Source: Qipengyuania sp. JC766
GTDB lineage: Bacteria; Pseudomonadota; Alphaproteobacteria; Sphingomonadales; Sphingomonadaceae
NCBI RefSeq assembly: GCF_040717445.1
Contig: NZ_JBFEFL010000001.1
Coordinates: forward strand, 1,622,001-1,686,000
Reading direction: 5' to 3'
Length of the DNA: 64,000 nt
The position numbers and the translations under genes were made by a program. The first letter of the stretch is position 1, and each line of letters opens with the position of its first letter. The notes beneath the pieces were generated by a model, which was given only the letters and a program-made list of their open reading frames with translations, did not search any database and was not told where the DNA came from. Below are positions 38,123 through 46,736 of this stretch, one piece after another.

Positions 38123-39774
38123 GCCGGTTTTCTGGCGGGCGTCTCTTCCACGCCCAGCAACCTGAGCGCTTCGCGAACGAGTTTCTGCGCGCCGGCACCG
38201 TCGGAGACATCGACCACGATGGCCGCATCGTCGTCGATCGCCCTGCCGGTATGGTCGCCTTCCACTGAAATGATCCGTGAGAGAGCCGGCGCCGCATCGC
38301 GGATCGCGGGGCTGATCGCCCGCATCTGTTCGATTCTGCCGTCGGTGACGATGACAGCCGTGCGCTTGCTCATGCCGAGCGGGTTCCAGCTGCGCGGATC
38401 GCCCCCGGGCACGAACTGGACCGGATAGCCGTCGGCAAGCGCGGTTTCGAACCGTTCCTTGTTCGATTCCAGTGCCAGATACCCGACATCGGCATCGCGC
38501 AATCCGTCGGCCACTGCCCGTCCGAGGTCGCCCATGTTGATCACTAGGATCGGCGCATCTTCGCCGGCAAGCTTGCTGTCCGGCGGGCCCCGGCGCAGCT
38601 TGCCCGCAAGCTTCCGGCCCAGATTGGACGTGACGGGCGTAAGCGCCATGCTGACTGCGATGGCCGGGATGACGACGGCGAGCGCTTCGGGCCCGAGCAG
38701 CAGGGCTACGGTCGGCAGCGAAAAAACGACCAGTGCGAATTCGGAGCCCTGGCCCAGCAGGAACCCGAGCTGAATCGATCCCGGTACCGACCAGCGATTG
38801 AGGAGCCCGGCGACCACGTTAAAACCGCACTTCAGGAAGATGAGGGCACCCGCCAGCAGCAGGACCGCCCACCATTCGTTCGCCACGACATCGGGATCGA
38901 GGCTCAGGCCGACAGTCATGAAGAAGAAGCCGAGGAACAGCCCGCGAAACGCTTCGATCTCCGTCTGGACGAGCAACCGATAGCGCGATTCGGCAAGCGC
39001 CACGCCGCCGAGAAATGCACCGAGGGTGAGCGAAAGTCCCACCGCCCCGGTCAGCCACCCGGCCGCGAGGGCAAGGAAAAGGGCGGAAGCGGTCAGGACT
39101 TCGCTGCTGTCTATCCCGGTGATGATCCGGAACAGCGGCTCCGTGAGATAGCGCGCGAACAGGATGGCGATCCCGAACGCGGCGAGGCCCTTGAGAGCCG
39201 CCAAGATGAGTGCCATGCCGAGATCAGATCCTGCCGCGCCCAGACTGCCCGCGATTACGAGCAGGGCGATGGCGGCGATATCCTGGAAGATGAGGATCGA
39301 TTGCGCGGCGCGGCCCACCGGGCAATCCTCCTGGTCGCGTTCGCGGATGATCCCGATGACCACCGCCGTGGAGGACAGCCCCAGCGCGAAACCCCCGATC
39401 GATGCTGCAAGCGGATCGAGCCCGAAGAGCAGGCCGAGCGCGGTGAATCCCCCGCCCGCGACCAGCATCTGCAAGGTTCCAAACCCGAAGATATTGCTCG
39501 CCTCCTCCCGGATGCGACGCAGGGAAAAATGCAGGCCGAGATTGAACAGCAGGAACATGACCCCGGCTTCGGCCAGCGCGGCCACGACCGGTCCGTCGAA
39601 CCGGTCCGCCCAGCCAGCGAACCCGAGCACGAGGCCCACCGCGATGTATCCGACGATGGGATTGAGGCGGCAGATCTTCGCGACCAGCGCGGCCAGGATG
39701 CCAAGGCCGAGAAGGACGATCGCAGGCTGGATGACATCCAGCACGCCTTCACCCGATGCCAGTAACTCGATCAT
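38119..39774 (-). CDS. Monovalent cation:proton antiporter (CPA2) with TrkA-N domain
   Basis: 551 residues. N-terminal Na/H-exchanger membrane domain of about 380 residues (LNPIVGYIAVGLVLGFAGWA; LAEAGVMFLLFNLGLHFSLR; IGGFALGLSSTAVVIGIIRE; LLLGQGSEFALVVFSLPTVA with the QGSEFA motif of the CPA2 group), then a C-terminal Rossmann NAD-binding RCK domain (LVINMGDLGRAVADGLRDAD). Likely potassium or sodium efflux, gated by nucleotide. Monocistronic; 59 bp from the lipoprotein gene on the same strand. Confidence 0.92.
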   Translation of the reverse strand: MIELLASGEGVLDVIQPAIVLLGLGILAALVAKICRLNPIVGYIAVGLVLGFAGWADRFDGPVVAALAEAGVMFLLFNLGLHFSLRRIREEASNIFGFGTLQMLVAGGGFTALGLLFGLDPLAASIGGFALGLSSTAVVIGIIRERDQEDCPVGRAAQSILIFQDIAAIALLVIAGSLGAAGSDLGMALILAALKGLAAFGIAILFARYLTEPLFRIITGIDSSEVLTASALFLALAAGWLTGAVGLSLTLGAFLGGVALAESRYRLLVQTEIEAFRGLFLGFFFMTVGLSLDPDVVANEWWAVLLLAGALIFLKCGFNVVAGLLNRWSVPGSIQLGFLLGQGSEFALVVFSLPTVALLLGPEALAVVIPAIAVSMALTPVTSNLGRKLAGKLRRGPPDSKLAGEDAPILVINMGDLGRAVADGLRDADVGYLALESNKERFETALADGYPVQFVPGGDPRSWNPLGMSKRTAVIVTDGRIEQMRAISPAIRDAAPALSRIISVEGDHTGRAIDDDAAIVVDVSDGAGAQKLVREALRLLGVEETPARKPA

Positions 39775-39833
39775 GCCCCGTTACCCTCCGTCAGCCGAAA
39801 ATGGCGGGCTTCGCGCACAAAGCAAGAGCGGCG

Positions 39834-41033
39834 CTAACGACCCCCGCTGATCGTGAGCGTCGTGGGCAGCGAGTCGGCGCTCTTGTGGAGGTTGAGCAAC
39901 TGCTGGACCAGGGCGATGACTTGCATGGATCGCGCTTCCACCGTCGCCCCCGCCTCGCAGCTGGCAAGGTCGCGGTCGGGCACGAAAAAGCGTTCTCCGC
40001 GAAACCGGGTCGCGACGAGGTCAGCGCCCGCTCCTCGTTCGACCGACAGCAGTTTCCGGTACTGCGGGACGGGGGCGCTCGCAGAACACTCGTCGTTCTC
40101 GAACGGCAGGCGGAACAGTCTCTGGTCTCCGCCCTTCAGGTCGGCGCGGACATACTCGCCGAGGAAGTAGATCACGCCCTGCACCGATCGGAATTGCGGT
40201 TCGAAGCGCAATTGCCTGTCGCCATCGATCTCGGAATCGCGTCCTTTCGCCGCGTGATCCGGTCCGCACCGCGAGACGGGACGGCGCTCTATCGCGACAG
40301 AGTTCGCGGACCCCGCCAGGACGAGCGCGCCGCGGGAGTCGACGCGCATGTCGTCCCGCTTCACAAAATCGAGATAGGCGGCGATTTCCTTGCGCTTCGC
40401 TTCCCCGGTCTGCGCCTCATCGGCGAGCAGGCCGCGATCGATGAGCTCGGCCATGCCCGGAATGCTCGCCCCGGAAATGGCCGGTCGGCTGACCAGCCGG
40501 TAATGGCAGAGGAAATGTTCGAACCCGCTTCCCCGCATCGGCTCGTTCTCGATCGGCTCGCCCGCCGGCACGTTCCCGTCGTAGATGTCCACCCGCTCGA
40601 TGAAGAGCGCCATGAGCAGTTCGTCCGGCCAGCCTTCGTCGAGGTAGCTCGCAATGGTGGTCGGCGCGATCGTCTGCTGGATACCGCGCTGGAAGTCCTC
40701 CGTCGCGTAGACGGCTCCGACGAAGCTGGGATTGGTCGCGACCGATCCTCCGACCCCCGGGACGACCAGATCGGCCCCGCCGGTCAGTTCCGCCTCTAAA
40801 CCGGAAGTGGCGCTTACGCTGACATTGCCGTTGATCGTCTGGATGCCGGTAAAGTGGAGCGGGAAGCGCTCGCTGGCCCGCACGATATTCAGCAGTGTGA
40901 GCTCGTCCTCCATCGCGGCGACGGTCCGGTTGTGGTCGACCGCCACCTGCCGCAGCTGGGGCGAAAAGGCGCAGCCGCCAAGCAGTCCGGTCGCGAGGAC
41001 CGACGCAATCAGTCCGGCGTGGCGGCGGCGCAT
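39834..41033 (-). CDS. Hypothetical lipoprotein of the signalling locus
   Basis: 399 residues. Lipoprotein signal peptide with lipobox LLGGC (Cys about residue 21). The mature protein begins SPQLRQVAVDHNRTVAAMED, then LTLLNIVRASERFPLHFTGI and a Gly/Val-rich beta segment, then mixed alpha/beta with an FFVPDRDLASCEAGATVEAR region near the end. The LLNIVRASERxPLHFT stretch looks like a conserved family motif, but I cannot name a characterised homologue. It follows the small membrane protein gene by 2 bp and diverges from the kinase-containing operon. Probably an outer-membrane or periplasmic partner (inference). Confidence 0.78.
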   Translation of the reverse strand: MRRRHAGLIASVLATGLLGGCAFSPQLRQVAVDHNRTVAAMEDELTLLNIVRASERFPLHFTGIQTINGNVSVSATSGLEAELTGGADLVVPGVGGSVATNPSFVGAVYATEDFQRGIQQTIAPTTIASYLDEGWPDELLMALFIERVDIYDGNVPAGEPIENEPMRGSGFEHFLCHYRLVSRPAISGASIPGMAELIDRGLLADEAQTGEAKRKEIAAYLDFVKRDDMRVDSRGALVLAGSANSVAIERRPVSRCGPDHAAKGRDSEIDGDRQLRFEPQFRSVQGVIYFLGEYVRADLKGGDQRLFRLPFENDECSASAPVPQYRKLLSVERGAGADLVATRFRGERFFVPDRDLASCEAGATVEARSMQVIALVQQLLNLHKSADSLPTTLTISGGR

Positions 41034-41035
41034 CC

Positions 41036-41548
41036 TCAGCCCATCCCCTCGACACCGAAGTCCCGGCGGGCCGACACGATGGTCACGACCATCCCTGCCA
41101 GCGCATCGAGCAGGACGATCATAGTGATGATGAAGAAGCTCGATGTCGCGAAGCTCTGGAACATCAGGAATTCCACGAAGCAGACGATGAAAAGCCCCAT
41201 GGACAGCATGTGGTTCACGATCCCTGCGGACCCCGTGCCGGTCGCCTTCACCACCTCGATGAAGAGGAAGATCACCGCGAAGACCACCAGCAGGTCACCC
41301 CAACCAAGCGAGAGCGTGACGCCGGACAGCATGGGCAGGGAAAAGGCCGTCGCATCCACCCACTGGAGAATGGCCGGCGATCCGTCCGGTGCGGGGTCCC
41401 CGGCGAACAGGGCGATGACGTTGTAGAGCAGGACCGGGATCAGAAGGTAGGGAAACATGTCGGAAAAAATTCTGATCCCCTTTCCACCCCTTCCGCGCCT
41501 TCCATGAGCGAAGCCGTGAATTTCTTGCGACGTGAGGGGATCCATCAT
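41036..41548 (-). CDS. Four-helix inner-membrane protein of the signalling locus
   Basis: 170 residues. Short basic N-terminus (GFAHGRRGRGGKGIRIFSD), then four hydrophobic segments: FPYLLIPVLLYNVIALFAG, GWGDLLVVFAVIFLFIEVV, NHMLSMGLFIVCFVEFLMF and FFIITMIVLLDALAGMVVTI. The start at 41548 has AAGGA about 13 bp upstream; an internal ATG at 41458 would skip the basic tail. No family recognised. Translationally close to the lipoprotein gene (2 bp gap) and divergent from the operon that begins at 41703. Confidence 0.75.
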   Translation of the reverse strand: MMDPLTSQEIHGFAHGRRGRGGKGIRIFSDMFPYLLIPVLLYNVIALFAGDPAPDGSPAILQWVDATAFSLPMLSGVTLSLGWGDLLVVFAVIFLFIEVVKATGTGSAGIVNHMLSMGLFIVCFVEFLMFQSFATSSFFIITMIVLLDALAGMVVTIVSARRDFGVEGMG

Positions 41549-41702
41549 TTTCCAAGTCCTTACAAGAAATGCTGATCGAAACTGACGTATTGACTACACG
41601 TTATTTCGATTTATTCAATACTAAAATTAAAAATCAGCCATTCATCTTCTTATGTTTTGGCAAACTATTACTTTACTTTTTCTCTAATTGGGGGTCTTGG
41701 CG
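41549..41702. promoter_or_regulatory. AT-rich divergent promoter region
   Basis: About 150 bp between the divergent halves of the locus. Bases 41575-41695 are strikingly AT-rich (by eye about two thirds or more) against GC-rich neighbours. It includes GACGTATTGACTACACGTT and runs such as CTAAAATTAAAAATC and TTACTTTACTTTTTCTC. It must hold promoters for both directions; I could not settle a -35/-10 pair. The composition suggests regulated, perhaps H-NS- or MucR-like silenced, transcription. Confidence 0.55.
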
Positions 41703-42296
41703 ATGAAGAATGCGCAAAAGACGGTGGAGATCGGCCGGGAACTGGCTCAGAATGCAATCGACCGGATACCCGACGATGCCTGGCCCGTTCTCGATCTGGC
41801 TTTCCAGATCCTGCTGGTCGTAGCCGCGGTCTGGCTGTTCCTCTCGCTCATCGCCTGGTGGCGCCGGCGCGCCTACAATCTGACGGTCGCATCGACCGCC
41901 AGGCGCAACAGGAAGGCGCAGCCGGAATTCCTGAAGGTCGACGAGAAGGCGCGCCGTGAAGCCATCGCACGAGGCCACGAGCATGCCGAACGACTCGACG
42001 ATCGGGATCGCGAGGAAGAACTCGCCGCCCTGCGTGCCGGGAAGGAACCGGTGACGCTCGCCAAGCGGATCGCGTCGCTCGCCTCTCTCATCCTCTCGGT
42101 CTTCACGCTGTTCACCACTGTCAGCGGCGTTTTCATGCAGGTCACGAAGGTCGGCAATGAAGCGACCGAATGGACCGTGGGCGACCGGCTTCAATACGTG
42201 ATCGAGAACCATCCGATCGCGACCACCGTCGCCGTGGTGATCATCCTCATCCACGTCTTCCAGTATTTCTACGACCGGAAATGGCAGAAGGACTGA
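41703..42296 (+). CDS. Membrane protein with three predicted helices (signalling locus)
   Basis: 197 residues from the ATG at 41703, preceded by GGGGG at 10 bp; an in-frame TTG at 41688 is possible. Helices: LAFQILLVVAAVWLFLSLIA near residue 35, then a long charged cytoplasmic stretch (EKARREAIARGHEHAERLDD), then SLASLILSVFTLFTTVSGVF and IATTVAVVIILIHVFQYFYD. No family recognised. First gene of the plus-strand operon; the SPFH-like gene starts 5 bp after its stop. Confidence 0.75.
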   Translation: MKNAQKTVEIGRELAQNAIDRIPDDAWPVLDLAFQILLVVAAVWLFLSLIAWWRRRAYNLTVASTARRNRKAQPEFLKVDEKARREAIARGHEHAERLDDRDREEELAALRAGKEPVTLAKRIASLASLILSVFTLFTTVSGVFMQVTKVGNEATEWTVGDRLQYVIENHPIATTVAVVIILIHVFQYFYDRKWQKD

Positions 42297-42301
42297 ACGC
42301 A

Positions 42302-43945
42302 ATGGAATCGCAAGCCCTGGTCCTGACCGACCCGAACGTCCTCGCCGAATTCGCCCGTGAGGATTACTTCAAGACATTCTTCGAGAAACGTTTCGCCGCA
42401 CCGCCCGATATCGCGGCCCTGCTATTCCGAGACGGCGCCTTCATCGATGCCTACAAGGGCACCCAGTTCTCCGTCGGGGGGATGTGGGAAAACCTGAAGG
42501 GTATCATCGGCGGATCGCATCACTACGCGATCATGCTGGCCGACCTGAAGCCGTTCCAGGTCCAATTCCCGATCAAGGCGATGAGCCGCGACCATGTGGA
42601 GATCGTGGGGACCGCCACGGTCGAAATGCAGCTCAATCCGGAGCAGGCGGGGAACATCCTCGGCCTCATGCGCGGGGTCAGCCGGCAGAACGCCGTGCCC
42701 GACAGCGACGGAGAGCCGTCGGTGACCGGTCGCAAGGCCCTGTCCGTCTTCGACGTGCAGATGCGCCTGCAGCCCCAGTTCGAGGACCGGATCTTCGAGC
42801 ATATCGTCGGGCGGCACGACGCCGAGGAAATACGCGGCAATCGCGGCATGCAGGACCAGATGCAGGCCGACATGATGTCCGAGGCAAAGCGCATCGCGGG
42901 CGCGATCGGGGTGCAGGTCAATTCCGCGTCCGTCACTTTCGCGATGAACGATGCCGAACGGCAGGAATTCGAAAAGGCCCGCATCGAACGCGAACAGGCG
43001 GCGATGGACCACCAGCTCGAACTGATGAAGCGCGAGGTCGGTCGCCAGTCCGAAGCGACGGCCTTCAAGCTCACCAGCAATGCGGACCTGCAGAAACTGC
43101 AGAACGTGACCGAAGACGACCTTCGGCACATGGTCCTGAACTCCGAAGTCGCCTTCGTCGACGCGCGCGAGGCCCATGCCCGCCGACAGGAAGCGGAAGC
43201 CCTGCAGCACCAGATCGAGATCCTCGACCGGGAACGCGAGGCGAAATTCCGGATGGCGCTGGAGGACAGCGCTCATGGCCTCGACCTCGGAGATCTCCAG
43301 ACCCGCCACGACGAGCAGCGCCGGACGCGCGAACGGCTCGATACGGAGCACGGCGTCTATCTGCGCAAGGTCACCGAAGAAGCCCGGCTCGAGCTCGAAC
43401 TGAAGGAGCAGGAGCAGAAGATCGCGATCGGGGAGAAAGCCGGACACTCCGCGCTTGATCTGGAGGAGCGTTCCAACCAGGTCGACGGCGCAAAGGCCGA
43501 TGCCGATGTCGCGCGCGAGATCCGGAGCGGGGATGCCGAGACCGATCGCAAGATCCGCGAAATGGATGCGGATACCCGCCGCAGGGTAGAACAGATCGCA
43601 ACGCTGAAGGGCATCGACCCGGAAGTCGCCGCGGTGTTCTACGCGAGCGAGAGCGAAGACGTCGCCAACATGAAGATCGCGGAATTCCAGGCCCGCGAGG
43701 GCGCTGCGCATGACAAGGTCGCGCTGATGCGCGAACTGATGTCGGAGGAACGCGAGCAGACGCACCGGATCCTTGAGACGGGGATGAAGGGGGCGTCCGG
43801 CGTCGCCGCGGGGGCGGGTGGCGGAGGGGCCAATCCAATGGCACCCCCGCCCCCGCCCGAAACGGTCGAATGCCCCAATTGCGGACGGACCAACCGGGGC
43901 AAGGACCGCTTCTGCGTCGGATGCGGCCAGCAACTGCGCACCTGA
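42302..43945 (+). CDS. SPFH/band-7-like coiled-coil protein with C-terminal zinc ribbon
   Basis: 547 residues from the ATG at 42302 (AAGGA 11 bp upstream); an ATG at 42281 is in frame. The N-terminal 200 residues look like a band-7/SPFH domain: AFIDAYKGTQFSVGGMWENL, then PFQVQFPIKAMSRDHVEIVG and MRLQPQFEDRIFEHIVG. Residues about 215-490 are a long charged coiled coil (QEFEKARIEREQAAMDHQLE). A Gly/Pro-rich linker (PMAPPPPPETVE) leads to a zinc ribbon, ECPNCG-x9-CVGCGQQL, at about 525-545. SPFH proteins scaffold membrane microdomains; no hydrophobic anchor is obvious, so it may associate with the 41703 membrane protein (inference). Confidence 0.75.
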   Translation: MESQALVLTDPNVLAEFAREDYFKTFFEKRFAAPPDIAALLFRDGAFIDAYKGTQFSVGGMWENLKGIIGGSHHYAIMLADLKPFQVQFPIKAMSRDHVEIVGTATVEMQLNPEQAGNILGLMRGVSRQNAVPDSDGEPSVTGRKALSVFDVQMRLQPQFEDRIFEHIVGRHDAEEIRGNRGMQDQMQADMMSEAKRIAGAIGVQVNSASVTFAMNDAERQEFEKARIEREQAAMDHQLELMKREVGRQSEATAFKLTSNADLQKLQNVTEDDLRHMVLNSEVAFVDAREAHARRQEAEALQHQIEILDREREAKFRMALEDSAHGLDLGDLQTRHDEQRRTRERLDTEHGVYLRKVTEEARLELELKEQEQKIAIGEKAGHSALDLEERSNQVDGAKADADVAREIRSGDAETDRKIREMDADTRRRVEQIATLKGIDPEVAAVFYASESEDVANMKIAEFQAREGAAHDKVALMRELMSEEREQTHRILETGMKGASGVAAGAGGGGANPMAPPPPPETVECPNCGRTNRGKDRFCVGCGQQLRT

Positions 43946-43949
43946 TCCG

Positions 43950-45086
43950 ATGAAGCGCCGCCTCTTCGCCCCGAAGGATTGCTGCTACGAAAGCATTGCA
44001 GCGCATCCCGATGCGCAGTGGTGCGGCGGCTGCGGCCAGCCGCTGGTGCGCTGCATGGCCCACGCCGAATGCGGCGGCCTCCTCGACCGCGACGCCCTGT
44101 GCGATCGCTGCGTGGATCTGCACTTCGTCATCGTGAAGGGGGCTGCGCTCTATGCACCGGTCGGTGGGTCGGTCGCGCTGCCGTTCGAAATGGTGAACCA
44201 GTCCAACAACGGGCGATCGCTGTTCCTGACCGGGCTGTGGAGTAAGGAAAAGGGCGACTGGCGGCAGGAAGATCCGGGCTGGTCGGAACTCGCCCCGCTG
44301 GAGCGCGCGCGCACGAGCGTCTGTGCGACCGAGATCAACAAGCCCGGGACCCACCAGATCCGGATCATGTGGGCCGTCTCCACGCGGTTCATGCAGCGCC
44401 AGGAAAACTTCGTCTTCGCCACCACCGTTTTCCTGACGGTGGAAGACGCGGCCCACCAGACCGCACCCACCATCCAGTTTTCAAACGAGAACGAGATGTA
44501 CGGCAACGTCATCAAGATGGATGTCGGGCACAAGGACGGGGAGCGGCAGACGGTCGATGCGATCGACATGCACGTTCAGCGCATGGATCTCGAGGAACGG
44601 CGCCTGAGACTGCGCGGAATGGAAAACGGACTGGTGGTGCCCCGCGGTGCGCCGCTCGACTTCCACGGTTTCAAGCCGGACGAGTGCGTCGCCTCCGGCC
44701 TGCCGATCATGACGCGCGACGGCGTTCTGGGCTTCGGACGCGAATGGGCGGAAGAAGCAGGGGTCGCGAGCGATGTGCGGATACTCGTCTGCGATCCGGC
44801 CGGGACAGTCGACCGGGAACTCTCGCTTCAGCTGTCGCGCCGGCATTTCGACCTCTACATCGAGAACGGTTGCCTCGTCCTGAGAGCGAAGGGCCGCAAC
44901 GGCGTGGTCGTGGGCGGCAAGGCCCTGAAGCAGGGCGAGCGGGTCATCCTGGAAGACGAATCCGTCGTCGAACCGCTGGGCGGCCATGGCGACAGATTGC
45001 GCCTGCGCATCGGCTTCACCCGCGAACATGACAGGGTCGGCACGGTCACGATCACGCGAGACCCCGCGCTGGGAGAAACGGCATGA
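43950..45086 (+). CDS. Cysteine-rich FHA-like domain protein
   Basis: 378 residues. Cys-rich N-terminus with three or four CxxC pairs (WCGGCGQPLVRCMAHAECGG, then LCDRCVDLHF), probably a zinc-binding module. A beta-sandwich-like middle follows (residues about 60-170). The C-terminal third has forkhead-associated features: RELSLQLSRRHFDLYIENGC (S-x-R-H type) near residues 289-308 and AKGRNGVVVGGKALKQGE. FHA domains bind phosphothreonine, a match for the kinase encoded next. Starts 4 bp after the SPFH-like gene. FHA call is by motif and not certain. Confidence 0.72.
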   Translation: MKRRLFAPKDCCYESIAAHPDAQWCGGCGQPLVRCMAHAECGGLLDRDALCDRCVDLHFVIVKGAALYAPVGGSVALPFEMVNQSNNGRSLFLTGLWSKEKGDWRQEDPGWSELAPLERARTSVCATEINKPGTHQIRIMWAVSTRFMQRQENFVFATTVFLTVEDAAHQTAPTIQFSNENEMYGNVIKMDVGHKDGERQTVDAIDMHVQRMDLEERRLRLRGMENGLVVPRGAPLDFHGFKPDECVASGLPIMTRDGVLGFGREWAEEAGVASDVRILVCDPAGTVDRELSLQLSRRHFDLYIENGCLVLRAKGRNGVVVGGKALKQGERVILEDESVVEPLGGHGDRLRLRIGFTREHDRVGTVTITRDPALGETA

Positions 45087-45159
45087 CCGGGCGCGCTGAC
45101 TGCGATGCGGGAAGGCGCCCGCGCCAACGGTCCACCGGACCATCGAGGGGGACCTACCG

Positions 45160-46710
45160 ATGACGATTTGTGCGAATTGCGGAAGCGAGAACCCGGCGGG
45201 CGCATCCTTCTGCGGAGCCTGCGGCAAGCCCATGGAGAGCCCGGCACCGCCGCCCGCCGGCGATCTCGACGCGATGCAGACCGTCAGCCCTTACGAAACG
45301 CACGGCAGAGACCGGGCGGACGACACGCAAGGCAGGCGCGCCAAGGCGCAGATCGAGCTGGAAGAAGGCACTGTCTTCGCCGGCCGCTACACGATCGGCA
45401 CTCTCCTGGGGCGCGGCGGCATGGGCACGGTCTATCGCGCGATCGACCGTCACGGGGAGCGCGACGTCGCGCTCAAGCTGATCCGGGCGGACAGGCTGGA
45501 AGGCGAAGGCGCGGTGCAGCGGCTGATCAACGAAGGGGTGACGACGCAGCAGCTTTCGCACGACAATATCGTCAAGGTCTACAACGTGGACGAGGCGGAC
45601 GGCATTCCTTTCGTCGCCATGGAATTCGTGGAAGGAACCACGCTCGCCGAATGGCACCGCAAGAAGATGGCGGCGCGCGAACAGGTCCCCGCCCGCGTCG
45701 CGGCTCGGATCGTCATGGCAATGCTGGATGGTCTGGAGGCCGCGCACGCGAACGGGGTCATCCACCGCGACCTGAAGCCGCAGAACGTCATCCTGACAAG
45801 CGAGCCGGACCAGGCGAATGCAAGCCTGAAGATCCTCGACTTCGGTATCGCACGGGCCGCGACGATCGAGGAATCCCTGTCCGGCACGGCGCTCGGGACG
45901 GAAGCCTACATGGCCCCGGAACAGCGGACCGATCCCGACCTCGTCGACGAGAGCGCCGATCTCTACGCGCTGTCCAAGGTCTTCTACAAATTGCTGATGG
46001 ACGCGTTGCCGGAAGGCATGTGGCAACCGCCGTCGGCCAGCCGCAGCGATGTGAGCAAGTATCTCGACGATCTGATCTACGCCGGCATTTCCACCGGGCG
46101 GAGCGGCAGGCCGGCTTCGGTCGACGAATACCGCCGCTGGCTGCTGGCCGCGATGAACGGGCAGCGCTTCGAGCGGGACCGGACGGATTCACCGGTCCGG
46201 GATGGGCCGGTTTCGTTGATGCACGAACGGGAAACGCGCCAGCAGGCGGGACTTCCCAAGCCTGCGCTGTACGGCCTGCTGGGGTGCGGCGGACTGATCG
46301 CGCTCTTCGTTCTCGTCTCGATCATAGCTGGTTTGTCCAACCCGGAATTGATCGAAGACGAAGGTACCGCCTCCGGGCCGGAGTATTCGCTCCTGTCGGG
46401 CACGTGGAACAGCGATCTCAGCGGCGAAAGCATGTATTTCGTCGTCCCGCCGGACGGGGACCTCAACCAGACGGAAACCGTGGACGGGGTGCCGGTCACC
46501 ATGACGGGGCGGTTCGAGGGCCTCTTCGCCAACTACACCTATTCCTCCGCGCCGCTGACCTTCACGGGGACGCTCGCCTGGGACGGGGTCGATTGCCATC
46601 TGCAGAACCAGGTCACCATGGGCGGCCAGACTGTCACCGACATCTATCACATCGATCACGCGCCGGGCCACGTCCCGGGGGCGGACGTCTGCCCTGATCG
46701 GTTCGACTGA
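45160..46710 (+). CDS. Zinc-ribbon Ser/Thr protein kinase with one membrane segment
   Basis: 516 residues. N-terminal zinc ribbon (CANCGSENPAGASFCGACGK, residues 4-23). Hanks-type kinase domain from about 70 to 340: Gly loop LGRGGMGTVYRA, VALKL lysine, catalytic HRDLKPQN, DFGIA and the APE region (EAYMAPEQRT). A transmembrane helix (LLGCGGLIALFVLVSIIAGL, about 372-392) and a C-terminal extracytoplasmic beta-rich domain (SGTWNSDLSGESMYFVVPPD) complete it. All catalytic residues are present. Layout resembles PknB-type sensor kinases, with a different outer domain. Preceded by a GAGGGGGA site. Confidence 0.9.
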   Translation: MTICANCGSENPAGASFCGACGKPMESPAPPPAGDLDAMQTVSPYETHGRDRADDTQGRRAKAQIELEEGTVFAGRYTIGTLLGRGGMGTVYRAIDRHGERDVALKLIRADRLEGEGAVQRLINEGVTTQQLSHDNIVKVYNVDEADGIPFVAMEFVEGTTLAEWHRKKMAAREQVPARVAARIVMAMLDGLEAAHANGVIHRDLKPQNVILTSEPDQANASLKILDFGIARAATIEESLSGTALGTEAYMAPEQRTDPDLVDESADLYALSKVFYKLLMDALPEGMWQPPSASRSDVSKYLDDLIYAGISTGRSGRPASVDEYRRWLLAAMNGQRFERDRTDSPVRDGPVSLMHERETRQQAGLPKPALYGLLGCGGLIALFVLVSIIAGLSNPELIEDEGTASGPEYSLLSGTWNSDLSGESMYFVVPPDGDLNQTETVDGVPVTMTGRFEGLFANYTYSSAPLTFTGTLAWDGVDCHLQNQVTMGGQTVTDIYHIDHAPGHVPGADVCPDRFD

Positions 46711-46736
46711 ATCCGCAAATGGAGGGAGCATCGCCA

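Noticed and set aside
42422..43933. 503-residue minus-strand open frame
   Set aside because: Antisense to the coiled-coil SPFH-like gene; the coding signal and zinc ribbon are on the plus strand.
45129..45141. GGTCC-ACC-GGACC hairpin before the zinc-ribbon kinase
   Set aside because: Five-base stem without context; too weak to call a regulatory element.
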